A stretch of 36,780 nucleotides of DNA from a bacterium (lineage in GTDB: Bacteria; Elusimicrobiota; Elusimicrobia; UBA1565; UBA9628): assembly GCA_021796015.1 (NCBI GenBank), contig JAJYOT010000010.1:1-36780 (forward strand). The letters are read 5' to 3'. Every line of letters begins with the position of its first letter. The stretch's first letter is position 1. This document shows positions 19,917 to 28,007 of the stretch, piece by piece. A program made the translations under genes and the position numbers. Under the pieces are notes generated by a model. It did not search any database and was not told the origin of the DNA. It saw nothing but the letters and a program-made list of their open reading frames with translations.

Positions 19917-21785
19917 TCCTAACGGAGTCGCCCACTTCCCCATGACAGCGTTGGCCATGCGATCAATGACAATCATCGTTGGGACCAAAGAACTTTGTTG
20001 TTCATAAATCAAGTCTCTCTCATCAAGCTCCATAAACGCGCATTGAGGGTTTAAAAGCTTAATCCCATTAAAATTAGAAACCAATAAATCGCATTCCAGT
20101 GAAAGGCTCTCCCAAGAGGATCGATTTTTGGCATACAAAGCGGGTTCATCAATTAAAACAGAGGAAAATTCTCCACCCAATTCCACAAGCAAGGGTTTAA
20201 TAGCCGAAAAAACTTCTTGTTTTCCAAAAAACGCGAACTTCTTATTGAGAAAGACAAAAGGAATCAGCCATTCTAAGCGCGGGGCCATTTTAAACATCTC
20301 TTGCTCAAGCTCTTCTTTTTTTTGCGTCTCATCCGACGATTTCTTTTCCGAACATTTAAGATGAGAAAAAACTTCTTTAAACCCAAAGGGAATAATCTTA
20401 GATGATTTTCTCAAGACCTTTTGATGAGATAGAAAGCGCGGGCGCTCAAGAGTATTAGTTTGGGCGATTTCCTCTGACAAACGAAGAGCGAAATCAAGGC
20501 AACCTTGAAAACCTAAAAAGGGATGCCCCTGAATTGAATGATAGAAATAGCTCGGATATCCCACCTCAACAAATGAGACCTCTCCATTCACCATGCGACG
20601 CACATCTCCATTAGCAATTACGCAATCGACCCCCAAGTCTCGCGCTTGCGCGTACGCACGCCTTAAAAGTCCGGCTGTGGGACGCTCTAAAGCGGGACCT
20701 TTAGCCGCATTAACAAAAATATTTTTTATCTGACTAGGGATAGTTCCCACCGAAACGCGACTTATAACGGAAGCCCCTAATTCTTCAACCAAAACCGAAA
20801 GGTTAAATAAGGCGTAAGGCTCAGCTGCAATCATAATCTTCTTGCCTTGAATATAGTTTTTTGAAAGAAAATCTATATGGCGCGAGATACGCGCTTTTTC
20901 TTCTCGGATAAAAATTTCAGCCCGATTCTCATCGCCGACAGCTTTTGCCAAACGCATCACCCATGTTTCAGAATTTTTTATTCCCCAGGGCAAATCAAGC
21001 TCAATGAGTTTCGCATGGGTCTTTTCAGCCACGACACGCGCCGCTTCTCGCGCGTACGGCAAAGAGATAACCCACCCGGCATCGCGAGCCCGTCTTAGAT
21101 TTTCTACAGAACTTCCATCCGGCCAAACACTGATGAGTTCAAGCCCCACCACAGCCACAAGACGTTTAAGCTCGCGGAGATTGGAATAATGGTCATCCTC
21201 TGTCCGGTCCATGAAATATCCGACAATGGCGACTTTCTTTTTGTCTTTCAGGCCTCCGGAAAGGTCCAGAGACTCCGCCAAACCCTTTAAGCCCTCGGCA
21301 TATCCATCCAGAAAGAAAGCCCGCAAGGAATTAGACGGGATATGAACGACAGATTTCCCTAATTCAACAGAAACGTCGCGGCTAACCTTGACATAATCAG
21401 TACCCGTCAACAAACACATCGGCATCGCGGCAAAGAATACTGTCTGGATATCCGGGCGATCTTTAAATTTCAGAAGGGCTTTACCAATAGCCTCTTCGCG
21501 CGACACAACAGTGTTACGAACGTCCGTCCCGCTAAAGAAAATGCGATAATTATCAACGCAATCAAGAATCGTCGAACTTAAGTCATGCTTTCCAAACACA
21601 TGCTCGGCTTTTCCCATGACGCAATCCGGACCATCTATAAATGCTGCGGAATCTGAAATCGCATTCACCAAAAGATATAGCCCCGTTAAATAAGTGTAAT
21701 CTAGTGGTTGTCCATAACGGTCAAGAGAATCTGTTTCCGGAGAAATTGAGCGAGATTCGACTTTCGGCAGAATTAATCCGCCCAT
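19914..21785 (-). CDS. NifD/NifK-superfamily subunit A (NifK/BchB-like side), with C-terminal extension
   Basis: A 623-residue homologue of nitrogenase component 1 subunits. GQPLDYTYL near residue 25 aligns by eye with the CQPLGA segment of NifK, IDGPDC (Cys55) with the HGSQGC loop, and AAMPMCLLTGTD (Cys124) with the TTCMAEVIGDD loop. Thus two of the three P-cluster-type cysteines remain and the first is Gly25. The stretch HSIQGHPFLGFQGC at about 416-429 aligns with the C-terminal NifD segment where His442 binds FeMo-cofactor; no His is at that place. About 190 further residues follow, including KFAFFGKQEVFSAIKPLL, which looks like another Rossmann half. GGGAGGA lies eight bases before the ATG; the gene overlaps its upstream partner by 13 bases. 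Confidence 0.82.
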   Translation of the reverse strand: MGGLILPKVESRSISPETDSLDRYGQPLDYTYLTGLYLLVNAISDSAAFIDGPDCVMGKAEHVFGKHDLSSTILDCVDNYRIFFSGTDVRNTVVSREEAIGKALLKFKDRPDIQTVFFAAMPMCLLTGTDYVKVSRDVSVELGKSVVHIPSNSLRAFFLDGYAEGLKGLAESLDLSGGLKDKKKVAIVGYFMDRTEDDHYSNLRELKRLVAVVGLELISVWPDGSSVENLRRARDAGWVISLPYAREAARVVAEKTHAKLIELDLPWGIKNSETWVMRLAKAVGDENRAEIFIREEKARISRHIDFLSKNYIQGKKIMIAAEPYALFNLSVLVEELGASVISRVSVGTIPSQIKNIFVNAAKGPALERPTAGLLRRAYAQARDLGVDCVIANGDVRRMVNGEVSFVEVGYPSYFYHSIQGHPFLGFQGCLDFALRLSEEIAQTNTLERPRFLSHQKVLRKSSKIIPFGFKEVFSHLKCSEKKSSDETQKKEELEQEMFKMAPRLEWLIPFVFLNKKFAFFGKQEVFSAIKPLLVELGGEFSSVLIDEPALYAKNRSSWESLSLECDLLVSNFNGIKLLNPQCAFMELDERDLIYEQQSSLVPTMIVIDRMANAVMGKWATPLG

Positions 21786-23122
21786 GAGTTTTTTCCTCCC
21801 AAATAGCGGCCATATTCTCCATAGAAGGGAAGTTTACATATCCCCAAAAACCTTTCAAGGGTCCGCAGAGCCCCCCACGGCCCTGCCTCGAAGATGGAAA
21901 GAGAAAATTGCGCTTTCCCGGCACGGCTGATTCTTCGATCAAAAAAATAATCGGAATAAACGGCGTCAAAAGCGCCGTTTTTAAGGAGACGGGTTAGTTC
22001 CTCTTCTTTAGAAAAGAAATCCAGGGAAATCTTAAAACGATTCTTTGGGAGTTTCAATTGAGGGTGATTTTTGGCGAAAATAAGAAAATTAAAATCAAAC
22101 CCCATTTCACTTAACATCTCAAACATCGGAACAGCGAAAGTCCAGCGCGGGTCAATGATCTGAGAAATTTGCTTAGGAGATAGGACAAAGGCAAGCTTCT
22201 TCCCGCGCGATTGGCTAATGAGGTTTTCCCATCGGCCCTTAAGGGGATTCCAATTTTTCTCCCAAATATCACGGGCAACTTGAGAATCAATTCCAGCGGC
22301 CTCACAAACTGTTTTAAGCCATAAACGCGTGGCTTTAACGCCATAAGGCGCGGAAGGAGTCAGGGAACGCACGGGGAATTGCGCAACAAAGTCTTTTACC
22401 TCTCCTTCAAACAGGCGATGACCGATCATGATATTGAGAGACGCTTTTCTCGCCAAGCGCAAGGGTTCAAAACCTAGGGAAGGAACGACGCACGCAGAAA
22501 CGGAAATCCCCACCTGGTTTAAAAGCGAAATAAGCTCCTCGCGCGCTTTGCCGCCGGGATACCCGACCAGATTAACCGTTCGCGATTGAGGCGAAAAATC
22601 TTTTTCCTTATCCAAGGATTTTTTAATCATTTCCTCCGTTGTCGAATAGGCGACATCTCGACCATCGGAAGCGCGGTAAATGGTTTTTGTCTTTTCGCCA
22701 TGTTTGGGTAAGAAGGGCGTTGGGTCTTCGCCCGTCAAGTCAGGAACACAGGCGGAATTAAGCATGATGATATCATCGGACTGGGCTTCTTGAGCCGCCA
22801 ATCTAAAAGAGTCTTCTACTTTCTTAAGGCTCTTTTGCCCCTCGGTCACTTCGGTTTCATTTAAGTCCGTAAAGAGAAGCTTATACGCCGCCGGTTTTGT
22901 CTGCTGATTGGCGATAGTCCAAGGAAAATTCCAGAACGGAACCGTTTTTCCGTCAAACCATGGGAAGGTATAACGACACTCAAGATCCCCATGCATGATG
23001 TCTGTGGTTGGATTCTCGGGCACAAAAGAAGTCCTTCGGTGACGTTGGATATCTTCCGGACAGAAAAACCGGGCCCACAAATCCGAAAGAGCCGTATGCA
23101 GGACGTAATTAAGAACGCTCAT
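21773..23122 (-). CDS. NifD/NifK-superfamily subunit B (three-cysteine side)
   Basis: A 449-residue component 1 subunit homologue. By eye, Cys21, Cys49 (in MHGDLEC, like the HGPVGC loop of NifD) and Cys125 (in LNSACVPDLTGEDP, like ECPIGLIGDD) keep the three-cysteine cluster site. LLFTDLNETEVTEGQKSLKK matches the conserved T-D-ExD-V-GG-KL helix of the family, and APYGVKATRLWLKTV matches the substrate-domain helix. The frame is open to 23170, but ATG 23122 overlaps the upstream TGA as ATGA and gives the usual N-terminus. With the 623-residue partner it should form an alpha2beta2 core. Which subunit is the D side and which the K side is uncertain. No homocitrate or FeMo-cofactor ligand is evident to me. 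Confidence 0.82.
   Translation of the reverse strand: MSVLNYVLHTALSDLWARFFCPEDIQRHRRTSFVPENPTTDIMHGDLECRYTFPWFDGKTVPFWNFPWTIANQQTKPAAYKLLFTDLNETEVTEGQKSLKKVEDSFRLAAQEAQSDDIIMLNSACVPDLTGEDPTPFLPKHGEKTKTIYRASDGRDVAYSTTEEMIKKSLDKEKDFSPQSRTVNLVGYPGGKAREELISLLNQVGISVSACVVPSLGFEPLRLARKASLNIMIGHRLFEGEVKDFVAQFPVRSLTPSAPYGVKATRLWLKTVCEAAGIDSQVARDIWEKNWNPLKGRWENLISQSRGKKLAFVLSPKQISQIIDPRWTFAVPMFEMLSEMGFDFNFLIFAKNHPQLKLPKNRFKISLDFFSKEEELTRLLKNGAFDAVYSDYFFDRRISRAGKAQFSLSIFEAGPWGALRTLERFLGICKLPFYGEYGRYLGGKNSWAD
21794..21800 (-). promoter_or_regulatory. Strong ribosome binding site of NifD/K-like subunit A
   Basis: GGGAGGA on the - strand, eight bases before ATG 21785 and inside the end of the upstream subunit gene. 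It settles the start within the 13-base overlap and allows re-initiation so that the two subunits are made together. Confidence 0.6.
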
Positions 23123-24102
23123 GCGAGAACTCCTTGCGGCGATAAGGCGCGAAGGCCTTGGCTCGTCCATGGTGTTAAAGACTCATTTCCAAACAACTGC
23201 GTATAATCCCAGTAAATCCCGCCGCAACGACCTTTTAAAACGCAAGCTCCGCAATCCTCGGGATAAAACTTCTCGCGAGAAGAAAATTGAGTGCTTTCAA
23301 AATGCCAGCCAATCCTTCCATTCTCAAGACGAGCCCTTGCGATCGTCGTACGTGGACTATAAAATAAATCATTGGAATAACGCCAGTAAGGGCCCAAAAG
23401 ACAAACAGGAATTCCATAAAATCGCAAAGCAACTCTGCGTTCTTGAGCTAATTCATGTAAATTAGGCAGGTGGCAGGTAATTTCCTGATGTTTCACGGCC
23501 AGTTCCTTGTAATGCGCCCCTCCTCCGCCATGCGGAGTGAGGTTTGAAACCAAAAACTGGTCCAGCTTCCCATTACGACTTAAAACATCCAATGTTTCTG
23601 GAACAACAGAAACGTTTAGTCTCGTTACGACATGATTAACCATAAAGAAATCTAAATTTCCAAAATTAGAGACGTGTCTCATTGCCGACATCAACTTATC
23701 AAAACTGCCAAGAACGCGCGTCGCCCGATCGTGAATGTCTTTGTTGGGTCCATGAACCGATAAACATAATTCATCAACATACGGCAAAAGCTTTTCCGCA
23801 TATCCTTGATTGGCGAGAGCGGAACCGTTGGATATGACAAAAACCCGATACCCCATCTTCTTGGCGAAAGCCGCGATTTCCCAGAAGCGTGGATAAAGAG
23901 TCGGCTCGCCTCCAGTGAGAGTGACGTGTTCAAAACCCTCGTTTCTTTTTGCCTCAAGCATCTCATATATTTCCTCGCGCGAAACCGGAAAGCCTCCGAA
24001 TTCCCGCATATGAAATTCCTCGCTGCAAAAAACGCATTGGTCAACGCAACGATAGATGACATGAAACTCAAGACGCTTCATCGGACTTGAGGATAAGGTC
24101 AT
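23119..24102 (-). CDS. Radical SAM protein with CX2CX5C C-terminal motif
   Basis: A 327-residue radical SAM protein with Cys19, Cys23 and Cys26 (CVDQCVFC), LTGGEPTLYPRFWEI, SNGSAL, and LCLSVHGPNKDIHD. The C-terminal Cys284, Cys287 and Cys293 in CGACVLKGRCGGIY form the reduced SPASM-like site. Its overall plan (FH-Y-C start, SVHG, NLTPHG, LFGNESLTPW tail) matches the proteins at 15105 and 24099, making a second subfamily of three in the locus. Start ATG 24102 overlaps the upstream TGA, and its stop overlaps the NifD/K-like start, both as ATGA, so it is directly coupled to the reductase subunits. Confidence 0.88.
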   Translation of the reverse strand: MTLSSSPMKRLEFHVIYRCVDQCVFCSEEFHMREFGGFPVSREEIYEMLEAKRNEGFEHVTLTGGEPTLYPRFWEIAAFAKKMGYRVFVISNGSALANQGYAEKLLPYVDELCLSVHGPNKDIHDRATRVLGSFDKLMSAMRHVSNFGNLDFFMVNHVVTRLNVSVVPETLDVLSRNGKLDQFLVSNLTPHGGGGAHYKELAVKHQEITCHLPNLHELAQERRVALRFYGIPVCLLGPYWRYSNDLFYSPRTTIARARLENGRIGWHFESTQFSSREKFYPEDCGACVLKGRCGGIYWDYTQLFGNESLTPWTSQGLRALSPQGVLA

Positions 24103-25031
24103 ACTTGAGAAGTTTCAACGGATTTAAAAGGGTTCAATTCCGCATCTCCAAATTTTTCATAATAACGAGCTCCTGGCCCCCCACAAGGTTCACGATAAAC
24201 GCAAGCCTCGCACTTTGGGGTTAGAACTTGGGCGGGATCAGCTAAAGAACTATCCATTTCCCTCAAAAAAGGTTTCCCTTCTTTGTCCCGCACTCGGAAC
24301 ACGCTCAGAGCCGGATAGCGGCCCCAAATCACGGAATTTTGATGGCGGCCATTAAGAACACAGAAAGGCAATCCATAAAAACGGAGAGGAACCGGATACG
24401 CGCGGCGAGTCATATCCTCGATCTTTTTCGCAAGCTCGCGATGTTCTAAGATTAACTCGTCATAACGGCGCGAACCATATCCTATTGGAACCAGTTCAGA
24501 TAACCAGAACTCCTTGATTTTTGCGCGCCGATTAATCAATGAGATAAGCCCCGGGAGAAAATCTATATTGATGGTCGTGGCAACCATATTGACCGTGGTG
24601 ATGGTTTTGGGATTTAGTGCGGCGTTATTTAAGGCTTTCATTATTCTTTCAAAACTTCCACGAGAGCGTGTAATCAAATCATGGCTTTCCGGCGTTCCGC
24701 CGTGAATGGATAAACAGAGCTCATCTAAGTATGGTAGCACAGTTTTAACGGCGACAGACGCGGCAAAGCCGGCCCCGTTTGAGACGGCGCGCGTCCGGTA
24801 GCCAAGGCGTTTGGCGAACCGAAGCACTGCCCCAAAACGCGAATAGAGACTGGGCTCTCCGCCCACAAAGCTGACATGGGAAAATCCCTCCCGCCGTTTG
24901 CGTAAAAGAATCATCTGCACTTCTTTTTCCTCAAGAGGCCAGGGAGCAAAAGCCTTCATAATTTGGGCATGACTGCAAAAAACGCAGTCTACATCGCACT
25001 CATAAGACAAGGTTATTTCAAGACAGCGCAT
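24099..25031 (-). CDS. Radical SAM protein with CX2CX5C C-terminal motif
   Basis: A 310-residue radical SAM protein with Cys12, Cys16 and Cys19 (CDVDCVFC), VGGEPSLYSRFGAV, SNGAGFA, LCLSIHGGTPESHD and the C-terminal Cys274, Cys277 and Cys283 (CEACVYREPCGG). It belongs with the proteins at 15105 and 23119. The frame is open to 25100, and ATG 25067 is also in frame. ATG 25031 is preferred because it places the first cluster Cys at the usual distance and overlaps the HemN-like gene by only 14 bases, with GGAG about 12 bases upstream. The substrate is unknown; NifD/K-like genes follow two genes later. Confidence 0.86.
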   Translation of the reverse strand: MRCLEITLSYECDVDCVFCSHAQIMKAFAPWPLEEKEVQMILLRKRREGFSHVSFVGGEPSLYSRFGAVLRFAKRLGYRTRAVSNGAGFAASVAVKTVLPYLDELCLSIHGGTPESHDLITRSRGSFERIMKALNNAALNPKTITTVNMVATTINIDFLPGLISLINRRAKIKEFWLSELVPIGYGSRRYDELILEHRELAKKIEDMTRRAYPVPLRFYGLPFCVLNGRHQNSVIWGRYPALSVFRVRDKEGKPFLREMDSSLADPAQVLTPKCEACVYREPCGGPGARYYEKFGDAELNPFKSVETSQV

Positions 25032-26526
25032 GAGACATCGTCTCCAAACGCGAAGCTGTTTGGGCATTAAGGTATATCCGCTCCAAAGCCGAAGCTCCAA
25101 CTTTTTTTCTTATTTTTTCTTCCCAATGATACCGATTATTAAAAAAAGTATTTAGAAATTCAATAAATTTTTTTTGATAAGCGTTTAGAAGCAATTGCTC
25201 CAATTCTGAGGAGTAAAGGTGACGCAAGGCTATTTGTCGCGTTAAGATGTCACCTGTCTTCCAAGATACGGATTCTTTTTCTATTTCAATAAACCCTGAA
25301 TCTTCTAAATCTTTCAACCTCCCCGCCAGAAAAGGATACGCCATTACGTCGATTTGAAAAATTCTCTTGAATTCAGAACGGGACAAGTGATGGAAACGGC
25401 TTAAACTTCGCGCCGCATACTGCCACATCTCATCATTTCTATCCGAAGAAAAGCAAATATAATCAGGAATTTTATCCGTACATAAAGTTCCCGGCGTAAG
25501 TGGAGGGTGTTGGTAAGACCCCGCCCCAAAAGCGCGAGATTGCGCCACATGGCCAAACCCAAGAACAGAAGCTCCCACCTTGGTCATACCTCCGCATTGC
25601 TTTTCTTCCAACTCCTCAAGACGGTCAGTGCCAGGAAGCCAAATTGGATGGCGATAACCGCCCTCAAGCAGGGTTTTCTCGGCCGCCTCCAAACTTTCAA
25701 GCATATCCAGCCAATTTAAAGGCGCCCGTTTATCTTGCCTCGAAAAAATTGTGTGGGGACGTGGATCAAAGCCATAGAGATGAACGACATCCGGTTTCGT
25801 TCTTAAAATCCAATCGACATCCCTAAGAAAAGAGTCTCTATTCTGACCATCGAGACCGATAACCAAATCCACATCTGAAATCACTGAATTTTTTTTTAAT
25901 AGATTGAGCGCTTTTTCCACTCTTAATCTTGTCTGCCCCCTTCTATCCATTAGAGAAATCACTTGTTCATCTAGGGACTGAACCCCCAGGGTGATTCGGT
26001 TGACTCCATGAGATAACAATATCTCAAATTTCGATTCAGTCAGAGTCGCGGGAGAAGCTTCTATGTAAAATTGCGCTCCTCCCTCCAACTCAAAGGAAGA
26101 ACGCAAATAAGCTAAGAGGTCATCCAAATCCTTATCCGCAATGAAAGTCGGGGTCCCACCGCCAAGCCAAACGCTCGCAAACCGAATTCCTTCGAATAAA
26201 TCCTTCAAAGCGTCCATTTCTCGTTTAAGCATCTCCGCATACCCACGCATCTCAGAATAGTCATAAGGAACCTTCATACTGCAAAAACAAAAAGTGCATT
26301 GGCTGGAACAAAACGGCCAGTGAATGTAAATTCCAATATCCTTGGGAGCCAGACCCGATCGAATTAGAGAAATCGTTTTTTTCCAAAACTCTCGGATTTC
26401 GTCAAGATTTGATTTCCGAAAATAGGGGTAATCTTGGTAAGGACCGGTTTTCGGCGGGCAATCATCGGCCCTTCCAAGAGAACTGATAAAAAGATATTTA
26501 ATCCATTGGCTCTGAGATATTTTCAT
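25018..26526 (-). CDS. HemN-like radical SAM protein, copy 1
   Basis: A 502-residue protein of the coproporphyrinogen dehydrogenase (HemN/HemW) family. IGIYIHWPFCSSQCTFCFCS holds Cys73, Cys77, Cys80 and Cys82, the CX3CX2CXC pattern of true HemN rather than the three-Cys pattern of HemW. WLGGGTPTFIADKDLDDLL, IEASPATLTESKFEILLSHG and NRITLGVQSLDEQV follow. The C-terminal domain (about 370-502) is like the HemN substrate-domain and includes a winged-helix-like DLEDSGFIEIE. Known relatives act on tetrapyrroles, handle heme, or are class C methyltransferases/cyclopropanases. Being one of five paralogues here, it is unlikely to be the housekeeping heme enzyme. The start overlaps the upstream stop as ATGA. 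Confidence 0.87.
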   Translation of the reverse strand: MKISQSQWIKYLFISSLGRADDCPPKTGPYQDYPYFRKSNLDEIREFWKKTISLIRSGLAPKDIGIYIHWPFCSSQCTFCFCSMKVPYDYSEMRGYAEMLKREMDALKDLFEGIRFASVWLGGGTPTFIADKDLDDLLAYLRSSFELEGGAQFYIEASPATLTESKFEILLSHGVNRITLGVQSLDEQVISLMDRRGQTRLRVEKALNLLKKNSVISDVDLVIGLDGQNRDSFLRDVDWILRTKPDVVHLYGFDPRPHTIFSRQDKRAPLNWLDMLESLEAAEKTLLEGGYRHPIWLPGTDRLEELEEKQCGGMTKVGASVLGFGHVAQSRAFGAGSYQHPPLTPGTLCTDKIPDYICFSSDRNDEMWQYAARSLSRFHHLSRSEFKRIFQIDVMAYPFLAGRLKDLEDSGFIEIEKESVSWKTGDILTRQIALRHLYSSELEQLLLNAYQKKFIEFLNTFFNNRYHWEEKIRKKVGASALERIYLNAQTASRLETMSHALS

Positions 26527-28007
26527 GATTCCCGCCAGAATTTCGCGTCATGATAAACTCGGAACCCCGGAACGCTGTTTTTTCGACGAATTTCTTGCCT
26601 CAAAAGAGCCTCCGAATTAGCATCACAGACAAAAGCATGGATTTCCTTTGACCAACGAGAAATTAAAGCAGCCATGATTTCTTCGCTATAAAGGCCCTTT
26701 AAGAAAACTTCTCTATCAACCAGATCGTCAAGGTTTTGTAAAGAGATAAAGCCCTGGCCAATGACAACCTTTCTTTCCTTTTCCCATCGATGAAAGACGG
26801 AGGCAAGCGCGGTTTCCATAACATCAACCTGAAACAAATCCAGAAAAGCTTTCCGCGCCAATCGTCTAGTTTGAGATAAATACCAAATGGCATAGCCCCT
26901 CATTTCTTCCTCTATGCTTGATTCCATCCAAAAAAACGGCGAGACCTGAGATTCAGATCCACAAACAACCGGCGGGTGCGTATACCAGGCGCTCCCATAA
27001 GCGTGAGAAATAGCGCTGGGACCAATCCCCAGAACCGAGGAGCGGAACTTTCGCACCCCCCCATCTTGTCTTTCTTCCCATGGATAAAGAGTCGAAAGCT
27101 CGCCATCATCGCGCTGTTGGCGATAGCCTCTCATGAAACTCAGACGATCCGCTAGTTTCAAAATTCCCTCATATTCTTTTCTCAAATCTTCTGATATGAC
27201 CTCTCTTCGTTTTAACCAAGGAACCTGCGGACGATCATCAAAACTGTAAACATGGAGGAGATGCGGCCTTAAGAGTAAAACATCATTCATGTCCCGCAAA
27301 AACCCAGTGAAAGATTGCCTCTCAATTCCCAACATCATATCTACGTCAAGAATAAGCTCAGGAATGCTTTTAAGTTTCCGAAAGACTTTAAGAACTTTTT
27401 CTCGAGTTTGCCCTTGCCGATTAACTGTAGATGCCACCTCATCGTTCAAGCTTTGCACGCCCAATGTTATCCGATTAACGCCGTGTTTGATAAGAATATC
27501 CAATTTTGAATCCGTCAGAGTGGCCGGCGAAGCCTCAATATAAATTTGGGCGTCCCGAGAAAACGCAAATGAAGCGCGAATATGGGACAAAAGCGCGTCC
27601 AACTGTTCATCTGTCATAAAGGTTGGCGTCCCACCACCCATCCATAAACTTGATAAAGGCATTCCAGAAAAGACATGAGAGAAAGAATTAATTTCCTGGA
27701 TTATTGAGGAATATACTTTTTCCATTTCCGCGTTATTTTTGGGAACGAGCATACTACAAGCGCAAAAATCGCAATGGCTGGGGCAAAAAGGCCAGTGGAT
27801 ATAAAGACCGATATCAGAGGGAGCGCGACCCTCGCGGATGAGCCTCAGGGTTTTTTCCCATGCGTTTTGGATTCCCTCAAGGCGCGCAGGCTTAAAATAA
27901 GTGGCTTGATAAAAAGGATTGTCCCGCGGATAATAGAGTTCGCCATTCCAGACTAAAGAAGTCAGGAATTCTGACAAAAAAAGCTCTTTGACCAAGGCCG
28001 CTCTCAT
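26523..28007 (-). CDS. HemN-like radical SAM protein, copy 2
   Basis: A 494-residue paralogue with Cys75, Cys79, Cys82 and Cys84 in YIHWPFCPSHCDFCACSM, LWMGGGTPTFMTDEQLDAL, YIEASPATLTDSKLDILIKHG and NRITLGVQSLNDEV. The C-terminal block (EEEMRGYAIWYLSQTRRL, FLDLFQVDV) is shared with copies 3, 4 and 5 and is probably the substrate domain. The frame opens at TTG 28022, but ATG 28007 overlaps the upstream TGA as ATGA, the pattern used by its neighbours. It is translated between two other copies, suggesting parallel or sequential reactions on related substrates, or homologous subunits. Confidence 0.87.
   Translation of the reverse strand: MRAALVKELFLSEFLTSLVWNGELYYPRDNPFYQATYFKPARLEGIQNAWEKTLRLIREGRAPSDIGLYIHWPFCPSHCDFCACSMLVPKNNAEMEKVYSSIIQEINSFSHVFSGMPLSSLWMGGGTPTFMTDEQLDALLSHIRASFAFSRDAQIYIEASPATLTDSKLDILIKHGVNRITLGVQSLNDEVASTVNRQGQTREKVLKVFRKLKSIPELILDVDMMLGIERQSFTGFLRDMNDVLLLRPHLLHVYSFDDRPQVPWLKRREVISEDLRKEYEGILKLADRLSFMRGYRQQRDDGELSTLYPWEERQDGGVRKFRSSVLGIGPSAISHAYGSAWYTHPPVVCGSESQVSPFFWMESSIEEEMRGYAIWYLSQTRRLARKAFLDLFQVDVMETALASVFHRWEKERKVVIGQGFISLQNLDDLVDREVFLKGLYSEEIMAALISRWSKEIHAFVCDANSEALLRQEIRRKNSVPGFRVYHDAKFWRES

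Noticed and set aside
18977..23122. Calling the locus nitrogen fixation (nifHDK).
   Set aside because: No nifB, nifE, nifN or metal-uptake genes are present; one P-cluster ligand and the FeMo-cofactor His appear to be absent, and the subunits are highly divergent.
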